Assembly (NCBI RefSeq): GCF_047126315.1
Contig: NZ_CP138953.1
Location: 3,348,001-3,412,000, forward strand
Direction: 5' to 3'
DNA length: 64,000 nucleotides
Origin: Shimia sp022448905
GTDB taxonomy: Bacteria > Pseudomonadota > Alphaproteobacteria > Rhodobacterales > Rhodobacteraceae
The first letter of the stretch is position 1, and each line of letters starts with the position of its first letter. Both the position numbers and the translations under genes were made by a program. The notes below the pieces were generated by a model. That model saw only the letters and a list, made by a program, of their open reading frames with translations, ran no database searches and was not told the origin of the DNA. Shown here piece after piece: positions 51,292-60,911 of this stretch.

Positions 51292-53259
51292 CTAACTCCG
51301 GCGTGGCGGCTTCCCGCCCCTTGTAAAATCGATCATATCTCGCAGCGCATCCAACGCTGCGCGTTCATCCTTGTCAATTGGCGCCCCATTGTCGCCAACA
51401 GCAAATTCGCCCCCGCCTTCATCGTCGAGACCGCTTTGCATAGCCTTGTTTCGCGCCTCTGCGGCCTGGCCCAAACGCCAGGTCATCGCCTCATCAGCCA
51501 CGCTCATGAGATCTTCTTCCGCTTCGGCGATTTCTTCGCTCAAGCCCCGCACGGTTTTGAGCTTTGCGAGCTCCTCGGTCAGCGTCATGCGCGCAAGCGC
51601 CATGTCGCCGGGTTTGCGTACGGCGGGGGTGATGGCGACATGGGGTTGGCGTAGCAGGTTTTCAACCATCTCCGGCCCCAAAGCCATTTCCACATTGCTG
51701 CGCGGGTCCGGCGTGTTGGCATAGCGCAACAGCACGTCACGCAGATAGGCGTTGTCCTGATCGAGACACTCCATGCTTTCGATCTCATATTCGAAATCAT
51801 CCAGCAGTTCTGGATTGACCAAAGCGACCGCCAAAACCACCGCCTCGCGCACCCGCATCTCCACCGGGCCTTCGCTCGCGGCCAGCATCGAGGTCTTGGT
51901 GTGCACCTGAACTGTCGGCTGCGCATTCCACTTGCCCCGCCGACCACCGGAGAAGCCACCGCCACCGCCCCGCTGCGGACGAAACAGCTCATAACGCAGT
52001 TCCTTGATCGCCTCGCCATAGTGACTGCGGATCGACGGGTCCTGGATCAGTTTGATCTTTTGCTTGAGCAGTTTGTCGAGTGCGGCGCGGCGTTCCGGGC
52101 TGTCAAAGACCTTGCCCTCAATCTCACGTTGCCACAGCAGGTTCACCATCGGCATCGCGGCATCAAGCACCTTCTGCACCGCCCCTGCACCTTTGGCCTT
52201 AATCAGGTCGTCCGGGTCCTGCCCCTCTGGCATAATTGCAAAGCGCAGTGATTTTCCGGCCTCCAGCAGCGGCAGAGCCAAATCCACCACCCGCATCGCG
52301 GCGCGTATGCCCGCTTTATCGCCATCCAGCGCGATGATCGGCTCGTCCGAGATGCGCCACAGCAACTGTAACTGGTTTTCCGTGACCGCCGTACCCAATG
52401 GGGCCACCGACGCGCCAAACCCGGCCTCACAGAGTGCAATCACATCCATGTAGCCCTCGGCCACAATCAACGGCTGGCCTTTGCCCGCCGCCTCCCGCGC
52501 CGGGGCGTGATTGTAAAGACTGCGCCCCTTGTCAAACAGCTCTGTCTCGGGGCTGTTGAGATATTTGGCATTGTCATTGGGGTCCATCGCGCGACCACCA
52601 AAGGCGATACACTTGCCGCGCGCATCTCGGATCGGGAACATGATCCGGTTTCGGAAGGTATCATAGGGCTTTCCGCCCTTATTCGACGGTTTGGCCAATC
52701 CGGCGCCGAGGATCAAGTCAGGTGCTACGCCTTTGCCGGTCAGCGCGTCCCACAGGCCTTGCCAGCCATCCGGTGCAAAACCAATGTCAAACCGATCCCG
52801 CGTTTCCTGCGCCATGCCGCGCTTGTCCAGATAGGCCCGTGCTTCCGCGCCTGCCCCGGCATTCAACATCAGCCGGAAATGCTGCACCGCCATTTCCATG
52901 ACTTCTGCCAACTGCGTGCGCCGATCCGCCTTCTGCTGCGCCTGCGGATCGCGTTTGGGCATGGTCATCCCGGCCTCTTCGGCCAAGATCTCCACCGCCT
53001 CCATAAAACCGACATTCTCGGTTTCGGTCACAAATTTGATCGCGTCCCCTTTGGCGTGACAACCAAAACAGTAGTAATATCCCTTGCGGTCATCCACATG
53101 AAAAGACGCAGTTTTTTCATGGTGAAACGGGCATGGTGACCACATGTCCCCCTTGCCCTGATTGGACTTGCGCGGGTCCCACATGACTTTGCGCCCCACC
53201 ACGTCAACAATGGAGGTGCGGCTGCGAAGCTCATCTAGAAATCCGGGCGGTAAGGACAT
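51292..53259 (-). CDS. dnaG: DNA primase
   Basis: 655 residues. N-terminal CHC2 zinc finger (CPFHHEKTASF then YYYCFGCHAKGDAI), the RNA polymerase domain with TOPRIM segment PLIVAEGYMDVIAL (about residue 265) and DGDKAGIRAA, and a C-terminal helicase-binding part. It makes RNA primers at the replication fork. The gene before it codes for a small secreted protein 16 nt upstream, a possible shared operon. Confidence 0.97.
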   Translation of the reverse strand: MSLPPGFLDELRSRTSIVDVVGRKVMWDPRKSNQGKGDMWSPCPFHHEKTASFHVDDRKGYYYCFGCHAKGDAIKFVTETENVGFMEAVEILAEEAGMTMPKRDPQAQQKADRRTQLAEVMEMAVQHFRLMLNAGAGAEARAYLDKRGMAQETRDRFDIGFAPDGWQGLWDALTGKGVAPDLILGAGLAKPSNKGGKPYDTFRNRIMFPIRDARGKCIAFGGRAMDPNDNAKYLNSPETELFDKGRSLYNHAPAREAAGKGQPLIVAEGYMDVIALCEAGFGASVAPLGTAVTENQLQLLWRISDEPIIALDGDKAGIRAAMRVVDLALPLLEAGKSLRFAIMPEGQDPDDLIKAKGAGAVQKVLDAAMPMVNLLWQREIEGKVFDSPERRAALDKLLKQKIKLIQDPSIRSHYGEAIKELRYELFRPQRGGGGGFSGGRRGKWNAQPTVQVHTKTSMLAASEGPVEMRVREAVVLAVALVNPELLDDFEYEIESMECLDQDNAYLRDVLLRYANTPDPRSNVEMALGPEMVENLLRQPHVAITPAVRKPGDMALARMTLTEELAKLKTVRGLSEEIAEAEEDLMSVADEAMTWRLGQAAEARNKAMQSGLDDEGGGEFAVGDNGAPIDKDERAALDALRDMIDFTRGGKPPRRS

Positions 53260-53274
53260 GGCAATCCGATCAGG

Positions 53275-53613
53275 TCAGTTTGAAGCGGACTTCTGCATTT
53301 CCTGAATTTGGTCCCAATTGTCCAGACACTGTTGCTCAACTTGTGCGCCCAGATCGATCTTTTTCAGGTCACGCTTTTTGGTACCATAAACCACAGGCGC
53401 AAAATGCGTGATTGCCGCGTTGTAGTTCTCCGGCCAGGTAGGTTCATTGGCGAGCAGATACTCTTCCAGGTCTTTGGCTTTCACACGATCCAGCCGGGCG
53501 TCCTGAATGGCCTTGATCACCTGCCCCTGGTATTTGCAGGTGTCTTCTTTGCCATCAGCGGCATAGGCTGCTGCGCTGCTCAGCATCAGCGCCACGAGAG
53601 TATAACGGACCAT
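53275..53613 (-). CDS. Small secreted protein upstream of dnaG
   Basis: 112 residues from ATG 53613 (AGGAGG site). Signal peptide MVRYTLVALMLSSAAAYA; two cysteines in the mature part (DTCKYQGQ and EQQCLDNW) may pair. Helical content is predicted by the KDLEEYLLANEP-type stretches. No family recognised. Distance to dnaG is 15 bp. The longer frame from 53748 belongs to the overlapping soxG region and is ignored. Confidence 0.65.
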   Translation of the reverse strand: MVRYTLVALMLSSAAAYAADGKEDTCKYQGQVIKAIQDARLDRVKAKDLEEYLLANEPTWPENYNAAITHFAPVVYGTKKRDLKKIDLGAQVEQQCLDNWDQIQEMQKSASN

Positions 53614-53647
53614 CAAGGCCTCCTGAATCACTTTAGACCCAAAGAGA

Positions 53648-54193
53648 CTACCCGCGCGCGGCGACGCTTTCCATGGCCCTTTGCAAATCGTGAACAAGCG
53701 TCTTCGCCATGGAACGGAACGCCATGATCTGAAATGCCTGCTCCCCAACCCGTGTGATCGACACAGTCATATGCCCCAACATGGTGCGCGCCGTATGCCC
53801 CCGCTTGAAAGTCGCCGTCCGCACATTCACAGGCACAAGCCGCGCCAACACGTCTTCTGCGCCGACGCCTTCCAGCTTCACAACCGCCCAGGCATCGCTT
53901 TGGTCCACCACAGCGGCCTCGTTTTTGAGGCTCCAGTTGGGCGCAGGCCCCACCAGCATGGCTTGATCCCGCCCAAACCAAATGGCCCGCGCAGCCGCTG
54001 TGCCTGTGGCGCGATTTGGTTTTGGCATCGCCATGCCATGCGCGGATTTCAGCAACTCGGAGCAAGCCTCAAGCCGCCCCTTGTGCACCGTCAGCATCGT
54101 CAGGCTCACCGGTAGATCTTCAGCCAATGACACGTTGCCCACGGAGATCGGCAACAGCCCCTCACAAGGCGTCTTTGCAAGCAACTTAACCAC
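53648..54193 (-). CDS. soxG: Sarcosine oxidase gamma subunit
   Basis: About 181 residues from a GTG at 54193 that overlaps the soxA stop by 8 bp and has GGAGGG 6-7 nt upstream. Family features: TGTAAARAIWFGRDQAMLVG and the late GHTARTMLGHMTVSITRVG. It is the small subunit of the heterotetrameric enzyme that oxidises sarcosine (N-methylglycine). It is the last gene of the sox operon. The start is inferred from the overlap and the ribosome site. Confidence 0.9.
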   Translation of the reverse strand: MVKLLAKTPCEGLLPISVGNVSLAEDLPVSLTMLTVHKGRLEACSELLKSAHGMAMPKPNRATGTAAARAIWFGRDQAMLVGPAPNWSLKNEAAVVDQSDAWAVVKLEGVGAEDVLARLVPVNVRTATFKRGHTARTMLGHMTVSITRVGEQAFQIMAFRSMAKTLVHDLQRAMESVAARG

Positions 54194-57116
54194 GCATCCG
54201 CCCTCCTTCTGGATCAAAGAACACCGGATCACAGACCTCACAGCGCGCGGTCACACCGCGCAAGTGATCCACCATCATCACCTGTTCACCATGCCGCGCA
54301 CGTCCATTGCGCAAGAACGCCAATCCCAGGAAGCTCTCAAAGGTTGGCGAGAACCCAACCGAGGTGGTGTATCCCAGTTCGTTTTCCCGCACCGGCTCCG
54401 CATCCACCTCAAACAAATGCGCCCCGGCAGTCAGTTGTTTCACCGCTCCCACCGGCTTTAAGCCCACCAGCTGCTCCCTCTCAGCCCCAGACAGCCCCGG
54501 CCGCTCGCTCATGGTTTTGCCAATGCAGTCCTTCTTCGTGCTCACCATGCGTTCCATACCAATGTCAAAAGCCGTCGTGCGCCCGTGAATTTCGGAATGG
54601 GTGATGAAACCTTTCTCGATGCGCAGCACATTTAGCGCCTCCATGCCATACGCCCCACCGCCCAGCGCCTCGGCCTTCTGCACCAGCACTTGGTACAGGC
54701 TCTCGCCATAGCGCGCGGGCACCGCAATCTCATAGGCGTGTTCCCCGCTAAACGAGATGCGGAACAACCGCCCCCGCACCCCACCAACACTGACCTCGCC
54801 ACAGCCCATGAACGAGAAGCTCTCGTTGTCGATCTCCTCACCGACAATGCCGGACAGCACCTCACGCGACTTCGGCCCCGCGACCGCAAACTGCGCCCAT
54901 TGCTCGGTCACCGACACCATCGAGACATCCAGCTCCGGTCGCAGGCACTGATACACATACTCCAAGTGCCGCATCACCGGCCCCGCCGCTGCCGTGGTCG
55001 TGGTCATCACGAAATGTTCCTCGCCCAATCGCGCAGTGGTGCCGTCGTCCATGACAGTGCCGTCTTCGCGCAACATCAAGCCATAGCGCACCTTACCCAC
55101 TTTCAGCGTGCTGAAGGTATTGGTGTAGACAAAGTCCAACAACGCGCCCGCATCCGAGCCTTGAATGTCGATCTTGCCCAGCGTGGACACGTCACAGATA
55201 CCAACCGCATTGCGCACCATCTGCACCTCACGGTCGCAGCTCTGCCGCCACTTAGTTTCGCCCGCCTTAGGGTAGAAACTTGGCCGATACCACAGCCCTG
55301 CTTCAATCATCGGCGCGCCATCGGTGACGCTGGCGTCATGGCTGGTGGTGAACCGCTCCGGCGCGAAGCCAACACCCTGCCCGCCTGCGCCCAGCGCGGC
55401 GATGCTCACCGGCACAAATGGCGGGCGGAAGGTGGTCGTGCCGGTCTCAGGGATCCCGCGCCCTGTCGCATCCGCCAAAACCGCCAACGCGCCCATGTTG
55501 GAATTCTTCCCCTGATCGGGCGCCATACCCTGTGTGGAGTAGCGTTTCATATGCTCCACCGAGCGGAAGTTCTCGGTCGCCGCCTGCTTCACGTCCTTGA
55601 CGGTTACATCGTTCTGGAAATCCAACCACGCGCGCCCGCGACCAGCCACCGCCCAAAGCGGTTCCATGTTGTAGGGCGCATCCTCCGCCGATGGCAGATC
55701 CACATCCCCAACCTCAAAGCCCAGCGCCTCGACAGCCGCTTTTGCTTTCGCAGCGCCTTCTTGCATCGCGCCCATCGTTGAAAACGTCCCGTTGCCAGCC
55801 CCCGCCGTGGTCAAACCCGGCACCATACCGTCCACCGGGCCAAAACTCTGAATGTCCTCGCGCCACTCAGGACGCCCGTTCATGTGGCACGTCAGATGCA
55901 CCGTCGGGTTCCAGCCGCCGGAAACCGCCAGACAATCGGTGCCAAGCTTCTCTTCCCCGCTGACCGTTCGGTAAGACACACTCTCCAGCGCCTTGCGCCC
56001 TCCGGTGTCACAAACTTCGGCCCCGTAGATCACCGGATAGCCTTGCCCATCTGGCCCATCTTTCCGACTGTCCAACACGGCGGTCACATGTACGCCCGCA
56101 GCCTTCAAGTCCCGCGCGGTGCGATGGCCATCATCGTTGTTGGTAAACACCGTCACCGCCCGCCCCGGCGCCACGCCATAGCGATGCAGATAGGTCCGCA
56201 CCGCCGCCGCGCCCATGATCCCGGGTCGGTCATTGTTCTTAAATGCAATCGGCCGCTCAATGGCACCCGCGCAGAGGATCGCGTGCTTCGCCACAATGCG
56301 CCAGAAACATTCCAAAGGTCGCCCGTTTGCGCCGCTGAGGTGATTGCTCACCCGCTCCAGCGCACCAAAGGTGCCCTGATCATACGCGCCAGTGACCGTG
56401 GTGCGCGACATCAGGCGCACGTTGGGCATGGCTGCCAGTTCGTCCACCACATCCGCAGCCCATACTGCAGCCGGAATGCCATCAATCTCTTCGCGCTCGC
56501 CATTCAGACGCCCGCCCAGCACGCTGTCCTCGTCCGCCAAAAGCACGTCCGCGCCAGCCCGCGCCGCCGTCAACGCCGCCATGAGACCCGCCGGCCCCGC
56601 GCCAATCACCAAGACATCGCAGAAGGCAAATGCCTTTTCATAGATGCCTTCGTTGTGCTCCCCTGACAGCGCCCCCAAACCAGCGGAGCGGCGGATGATC
56701 GGCTCATACACCCGCTCCCAAAAGGCCTTGGGCCACATGAAGGTCTTGTAATAAAACCCCGCCCCAAGAAACGGCGCCGCCAGATCATTGATCGCCAACA
56801 GGTCAACATCCAGACTGGGCCACCGGTTCTGGCTGCGCACTTCCAGCCCGTCATAAACCTCCTGCGTCGTCGCCCGCACATTGGGCTCCTGATGTGCGCC
56901 GCGCCCAACGGTGACCAGCGCATTGGCCTCTTCCGAGCCCGCGCCCATCACGCCCCGTGGCCGATGATACTTAAACGACCGAGCCACCAGCTTGATGTCA
57001 TTGGCCAGCAAGGCCGAGGCCACGGTATCCCCCACGAAGCCTTGCACCGTGTGGCCATCGAAAGTGAAGCTAACCGGCGTGCCCCGGTCCACCTGGCCTT
57101 TGCCCGCGATTCTCAT
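54186..57116 (-). CDS. soxA: Sarcosine oxidase alpha subunit
   Basis: 976 residues. An N-terminal ferredoxin-like region (VSFTFDGHTVQGFVGDTVA) precedes the NAD+-binding motif VLVIGAGPAGLMAALTAARA (about residue 167). The C-terminal half is the folate-binding aminomethyltransferase-like domain (SFSGEHAYEIAVPARYGE and the late RLFRIS block). It transfers the methyl-derived one-carbon unit to tetrahydrofolate. Its ATG overlaps the soxD stop by 4 bp. Confidence 0.96.
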   Translation of the reverse strand: MRIAGKGQVDRGTPVSFTFDGHTVQGFVGDTVASALLANDIKLVARSFKYHRPRGVMGAGSEEANALVTVGRGAHQEPNVRATTQEVYDGLEVRSQNRWPSLDVDLLAINDLAAPFLGAGFYYKTFMWPKAFWERVYEPIIRRSAGLGALSGEHNEGIYEKAFAFCDVLVIGAGPAGLMAALTAARAGADVLLADEDSVLGGRLNGEREEIDGIPAAVWAADVVDELAAMPNVRLMSRTTVTGAYDQGTFGALERVSNHLSGANGRPLECFWRIVAKHAILCAGAIERPIAFKNNDRPGIMGAAAVRTYLHRYGVAPGRAVTVFTNNDDGHRTARDLKAAGVHVTAVLDSRKDGPDGQGYPVIYGAEVCDTGGRKALESVSYRTVSGEEKLGTDCLAVSGGWNPTVHLTCHMNGRPEWREDIQSFGPVDGMVPGLTTAGAGNGTFSTMGAMQEGAAKAKAAVEALGFEVGDVDLPSAEDAPYNMEPLWAVAGRGRAWLDFQNDVTVKDVKQAATENFRSVEHMKRYSTQGMAPDQGKNSNMGALAVLADATGRGIPETGTTTFRPPFVPVSIAALGAGGQGVGFAPERFTTSHDASVTDGAPMIEAGLWYRPSFYPKAGETKWRQSCDREVQMVRNAVGICDVSTLGKIDIQGSDAGALLDFVYTNTFSTLKVGKVRYGLMLREDGTVMDDGTTARLGEEHFVMTTTTAAAGPVMRHLEYVYQCLRPELDVSMVSVTEQWAQFAVAGPKSREVLSGIVGEEIDNESFSFMGCGEVSVGGVRGRLFRISFSGEHAYEIAVPARYGESLYQVLVQKAEALGGGAYGMEALNVLRIEKGFITHSEIHGRTTAFDIGMERMVSTKKDCIGKTMSERPGLSGAEREQLVGLKPVGAVKQLTAGAHLFEVDAEPVRENELGYTTSVGFSPTFESFLGLAFLRNGRARHGEQVMMVDHLRGVTARCEVCDPVFFDPEGGRMRG

Positions 57117-57385
57117 GCGCTGACCTCCGTCACGTCAGACGCCAGTTCGGTTGCAAGCACCTCATGGGTCAGCGTGTTGCGTGTCACCACGATCCAAGCA
57201 CCGCAACCGCCTTCGTGATACCAAAGGTCCCGCGTCACGCCCGCCGGGTTGTCGCGGTTGTGCAGATAGTCATCCCACACAACGTCGCTAGCCTCCGGAT
57301 CAGGGCGGTTCAACGCCACTGCGTCCCCCTGATAGTAAAACTCGCGCCGATCACGTTCCCCACAATGCGGACAGGTCAATCTCAT
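57113..57385 (-). CDS. soxD: Sarcosine oxidase delta subunit
   Basis: 90 residues. Zinc site from CPHCGERDRREF (cysteines 5 and 8) plus histidine and cysteine in WYHEGGCGAW. Typical short delta subunit, binding the alpha subunit. The 5' end overlaps the preceding unknown gene by 4 bp (ATGA) and the 3' end overlaps soxA by 4 bp. Confidence 0.95.
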   Translation of the reverse strand: MRLTCPHCGERDRREFYYQGDAVALNRPDPEASDVVWDDYLHNRDNPAGVTRDLWYHEGGCGAWIVVTRNTLTHEVLATELASDVTEVSA

Positions 57386-57939
57386 TTGCTTTCCCCATCA
57401 CCGCTTGGACCATCAAAAACGGTCGCATCAGACACGACATAGACAGTCCGCGCCGCCTCACAACGCTGCGCATCCGCACGGAACAGCTTGTATTTCACCG
57501 CTTTGCCCGGCACCTCCGCCAGATCCACCGCCCCGCCACAACTGTCGGTTTCTCCCACCATCAAATAGCTGGTCTCAATCGTCATCGCGTCGCCACTGTC
57601 GCGTGTCACAAAGAAATTGCCGCCATCGCATTCCACGGTGCAGCCCTTGCGCCCGCCGCTGTCAAAACACAGCAGGAACTGGTCCAGCACCTGCCCCGCA
57701 TGTTGAGTGCCCGCAACGTGCCCTTGGTTGGTAAACCCGACCAGCATATTGGCCAGCTTGTTCTGGTTCTCATCGCTGTAAATCCACAGCTGCATCCAAT
57801 CGACCACCTGCGCCGGTTGGCCTGCGAGATGCGCATCAGTGTAATCCCGCACATAGCACCCTTCCGGCGGTCCTTCGGCCAGCACAGGCCCCGCCATCAA
57901 AGCACCGCTCAACAACACACTCTTGAAAACACCCGTCAT
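57382..57939 (-). CDS. Unknown secreted protein inside the sarcosine oxidase operon
   Basis: 185 residues from ATG 57939, with a signal peptide (SVLLSGALMAGPVLAEG). The mature part has CYVRDYTDAHLAGQPAQVV, several cysteines (LLCFDSGGRKGCTVECD, SCGG, RCEAA) and no known domain. It lies between soxB (10 nt downstream of the soxB stop) and soxD (ATGA overlap), positions that are usually direct neighbours. So it is a coupled, exported protein in a cytoplasmic enzyme operon. Its role is unknown; a substrate-sensing or envelope function is a guess. Confidence 0.72.
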   Translation of the reverse strand: MTGVFKSVLLSGALMAGPVLAEGPPEGCYVRDYTDAHLAGQPAQVVDWMQLWIYSDENQNKLANMLVGFTNQGHVAGTQHAGQVLDQFLLCFDSGGRKGCTVECDGGNFFVTRDSGDAMTIETSYLMVGETDSCGGAVDLAEVPGKAVKYKLFRADAQRCEAARTVYVVSDATVFDGPSGDGESK

Positions 57940-57949
57940 CGCCGCCCCC

Positions 57950-59206
57950 TCAATGCAGATTGTGCTGAGAGCCGGTGCCCTCTTCATCCATGATGCTAAC
58001 ACCCGTGCGGAACCGATCCATCCGGAATTTCGCCGCATAGTCGTGATGCTGATCCGTCGCCATCAAATGTGCCATGCACCAGCCCGAAGCCGGAACCGCT
58101 TTGAACCCGCCGTAGTTCCAACCGCAATCAATGTAGAGCCCGTCGATGCCCTCCATCTTGTCAATGATCGGGCTGCCATCCGGCGTCATATCCATGATCC
58201 CGCCCCAAGAGCGCAGCACCTTGGCTTTGCCAATCATCGGCATCAGCGTCATGCCCGCTTCCATGACGTGCTCTTTCATGGGCAAGTTCCCGCGCTGCGC
58301 ATAAGAACTGTAGAAATCCAGATCCCCACCAAACACCAAGCCGCCCTTGTCCGACTGGCTGATATAAAAATGCCCCATGCCAAAACTGATCACATGATCA
58401 ATCACTGGCTTCAGCCCTTCGGTCACAAAGGCCTGCAACACATGGCTCTCGATTGGCAGGCGCCGCTCTGCCATGCCTGCCACCAGACCAGACCGCCCAG
58501 CCACAATAATCCCAACCTTCTTAGCCCGGATCGCACCGCGCGTGGTCTGCACGCCTTTCACAACCCCGCCCTCAATGTCGATGCCGGTCACTTCGCAGTT
58601 CTGCACCAGATCAACACCCCGATCTGACGCCCCGCGCGCATAGCCCCAGGCCACCGCATCATGCCGGGCCGTGCCACCGCGCGGATGGTACAACCCGCCA
58701 TAGATCGGAAACCGCCCCTGCTCAAAATCGAGATAAGGCAGCATCTTGCGCACGCCCTCTCGGCTCAGCAGCTGCGCATCGTCCCCCTGATTAATCATCA
58801 TATTGCCACGCCGCGCAAAGGCATCGCGCTGCCCATCGCTGTGGAACAGATTGATCAATCCCCGCTGGGAGAACATCACATTGTAGTTCAGCTCCTGCTC
58901 CAGCCCTTCCCAGAGCTTCATCGAATGGGAGTAAAACTCGCTGTTGCCCTGAAGGAAGTAATTGGCGCGCACAATCGTGGTGTTGCGCCCCACATTGCCA
59001 CCACCCAGATAGCCCTTCTCGAGCACCGCAATATTGGTCATCCCATGGTTTTTGGCGAGGTAATAAGCCGTCGACAGACCGTGTCCGCCACCGCCAATAA
59101 TCACCATATCATATTCCGGCTTCGGTTGCGCATCGCGCCAATGCGCGGTCCAGCCTTTATTGCCGGACAGTCCCTGTGCCAAAACCTTGAGGCCGGAAAA
59201 CCGCAT
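57950..59206 (-). CDS. soxB: Sarcosine oxidase beta subunit
   Basis: 418 residues. FAD-binding motif VIIGGGGHGLSTAYYLAKN (about residue 35), the oxidase core, and the late FGGDLDFYSSYAQRGNLP. It holds covalent FMN through a histidine and FAD, and performs the dehydrogenation of sarcosine. AGGAGG lies 7-8 nt before ATG 59206. First gene of the operon; an inverted repeat lies about 95 bp upstream. Confidence 0.96.
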   Translation of the reverse strand: MRFSGLKVLAQGLSGNKGWTAHWRDAQPKPEYDMVIIGGGGHGLSTAYYLAKNHGMTNIAVLEKGYLGGGNVGRNTTIVRANYFLQGNSEFYSHSMKLWEGLEQELNYNVMFSQRGLINLFHSDGQRDAFARRGNMMINQGDDAQLLSREGVRKMLPYLDFEQGRFPIYGGLYHPRGGTARHDAVAWGYARGASDRGVDLVQNCEVTGIDIEGGVVKGVQTTRGAIRAKKVGIIVAGRSGLVAGMAERRLPIESHVLQAFVTEGLKPVIDHVISFGMGHFYISQSDKGGLVFGGDLDFYSSYAQRGNLPMKEHVMEAGMTLMPMIGKAKVLRSWGGIMDMTPDGSPIIDKMEGIDGLYIDCGWNYGGFKAVPASGWCMAHLMATDQHHDYAAKFRMDRFRTGVSIMDEEGTGSQHNLH

Positions 59207-59300
59207 CTCTTTGCCTCCTGAATGCCCACTCTAGGCGTGTCTTCAAATCCGACACGACCTCCTGACATCAGGCGCAAAAAACACACGCGAGGATGGTCGC

Positions 59301-59323
59301 TTAGCGACAGAATGCGTCGCTAA
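59301..59323. promoter_or_regulatory. Perfect inverted repeat upstream of soxB
   Basis: TTAGCGAC (59301-59308) and GTCGCTAA (59316-59323) are exact reverse complements with a 7-nt spacer, 95-117 bp before the soxB start. A smaller GTCGC-TTA-GCGAC palindrome (59296-59308) overlaps the left arm. Position and symmetry suggest an activator or repressor site for the sox operon; the regulator gene is not adjacent. Confidence 0.55.
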
Positions 59324-59355
59324 ACGCACAATTGCAATCAGGCTCTCTTAAGCCC

Positions 59356-60219
59356 TCAAAACGATAGAGAAAACGCCACGCCCAATAGCGGAGCCGTATT
59401 ATAGCTCTGCTTGGACAGGGTTGCTCCAGTTGCGTTTTCCACCGCTAAACTGCCGTCCACTTCCGCGCCGGCAAACACTACAAAACTCATGCCCGGGTTC
59501 GGGTCGTAGGACAGGCTCATCACCACGGGCACGCTCTTGTCCTGCCCCACGTTGCCCCCTGCAAGCGCAAAGCGGTTGGTCTCTTGCCGGGCAGACAGGG
59601 TCAGCCCCCAGGTGTCACTCACGTCATACCGCAACGACAGACCCGGCCCCTGACTGGCACCGAGTGTCGGACCAGTACTCAAGCTCCATCGATTTGCGAA
59701 CTGCCAGTCCAGCAACAGCGCTGGAAAGGCGTCATAGTCATCGCCGCCAAGCCCCTCAAATGCCCCAAGCGCCGGACCAATCACCAGATTGTCGCCCACC
59801 TCCCAGCTGACACCGGCAAACAATCCGGCACTTCGGCCATCACTTGCCGACGCACCAGAGGCATAACGGCTGCGCACAGATGGGGCCACAAACCAACGCA
59901 TCCCGCTTTCCGTGCGTCCCGCCAAGGAGACTGTCACCGAACGCTCGTCTACCTTGTCCCAAAGCGCAGGCATTCCCACAAAATCATAGTCTGCCTGGCC
60001 AAAAGTCGCAGACACGCCGTAGCTGATCCCGCCCGGATTGCGATTGAACGCGCCGACGCGGCTGTACACACGGTCCGCCGAGAAACTCCCGCCGCCGTTG
60101 GTATCGCTGCTGTCTTGGTTCAGGTAGGCGCCATCAAGGCTGAAGATCCAGCCCTCAGGCGCTTGAGCAGATGCTGCACCAGCCGCGACACTCATCGCGG
60201 CAACTGTCAAAAACCGCAT
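59356..60219 (-). CDS. Outer-membrane-type secreted protein
   Basis: 287 residues from ATG 60219 (signal peptide LTVAAMSVAAGAASAQ). The mature part has alternating short strands ending in aromatic residues (GVSATFGQADYDFVG, SLSYDPNPGMSFVVFAG) and terminates in GVAFSLSF, the C-terminal phenylalanine pattern of outer-membrane beta-barrels. No specific family is assigned. Length suggests a barrel of 10 to 14 strands. Confidence 0.7.
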   Translation of the reverse strand: MRFLTVAAMSVAAGAASAQAPEGWIFSLDGAYLNQDSSDTNGGGSFSADRVYSRVGAFNRNPGGISYGVSATFGQADYDFVGMPALWDKVDERSVTVSLAGRTESGMRWFVAPSVRSRYASGASASDGRSAGLFAGVSWEVGDNLVIGPALGAFEGLGGDDYDAFPALLLDWQFANRWSLSTGPTLGASQGPGLSLRYDVSDTWGLTLSARQETNRFALAGGNVGQDKSVPVVMSLSYDPNPGMSFVVFAGAEVDGSLAVENATGATLSKQSYNTAPLLGVAFSLSF

Positions 60220-60323
60220 CACAGAAAATCCTCGAAATGTTTGGTCCATACAGCGTACGCGACCAGCCTCTCCAAGGATCACTCAAAACGAGAAAAGCGC
60301 GGGATGCCTCTCATGCGCAACAC

Positions 60324-60911
60324 TTAGGGCGTCGCGGCCTTGCGTTCGGCCTTGGTCAACACACGCGGCTCCACCAGCGGCGCACCGTCTTGAAACAGAG
60401 GATTGTCCTTCACCTGCCCGCGCATCAGCGCCCCAAAATGCCGCGCCAAAACGTTGAAGCCCGCCTTGTTAAACCCGTAGTCCTTGAGGGGCTCGGTGCC
60501 AAACGGCGCGTCTTTGGTGTGCACCACAGCAATCACCTTGCCGATGGTCTTTTCAATCGCGTCAACCCGCATCGCAGGCACCGACACGCCGACAAAGGCC
60601 AATTTGGTGCCGCCCAGCGTGTTGAACACCGGCGTATCACAACAACTCGCATACCACCGCATCAAGCCTTTAGGTGACAGGCGCAGACAGGCCAGATGCT
60701 CCTGGCCTTTGACGAGTTCCAGATTGGCGGGAATGGTCTGATAAATGTCCGACCCATTGCGTGGCATCAACGTGTCTTCCGCACCCAGCGCTATTGCGCC
60801 CGCCTGACAATCTTTACAGTAACACTGCACATGTGAGCCCGTTTTCGGGCTCACATTCTTTAGCTTTGCACCAAACTGCCCACAGCGGCAGCTGATCGCG
60901 ATATCACCCAT
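60324..60911 (-). CDS. DUF6151/GFA-like protein
   Basis: 195 residues from ATG 60911, which overlaps the gdh stop by one base (TGATG). N-terminal zinc-type cysteines (SCRCGQFGAKL and QCYCKDCQAGAI) resemble the glutathione-dependent formaldehyde-activating (GFA) domain, followed by YASCCDTPVFN. It probably binds zinc; substrate unknown. The coupling to glutamate dehydrogenase suggests a shared operon. Confidence 0.8.
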   Translation of the reverse strand: MGDIAISCRCGQFGAKLKNVSPKTGSHVQCYCKDCQAGAIALGAEDTLMPRNGSDIYQTIPANLELVKGQEHLACLRLSPKGLMRWYASCCDTPVFNTLGGTKLAFVGVSVPAMRVDAIEKTIGKVIAVVHTKDAPFGTEPLKDYGFNKAGFNVLARHFGALMRGQVKDNPLFQDGAPLVEPRVLTKAERKAATP

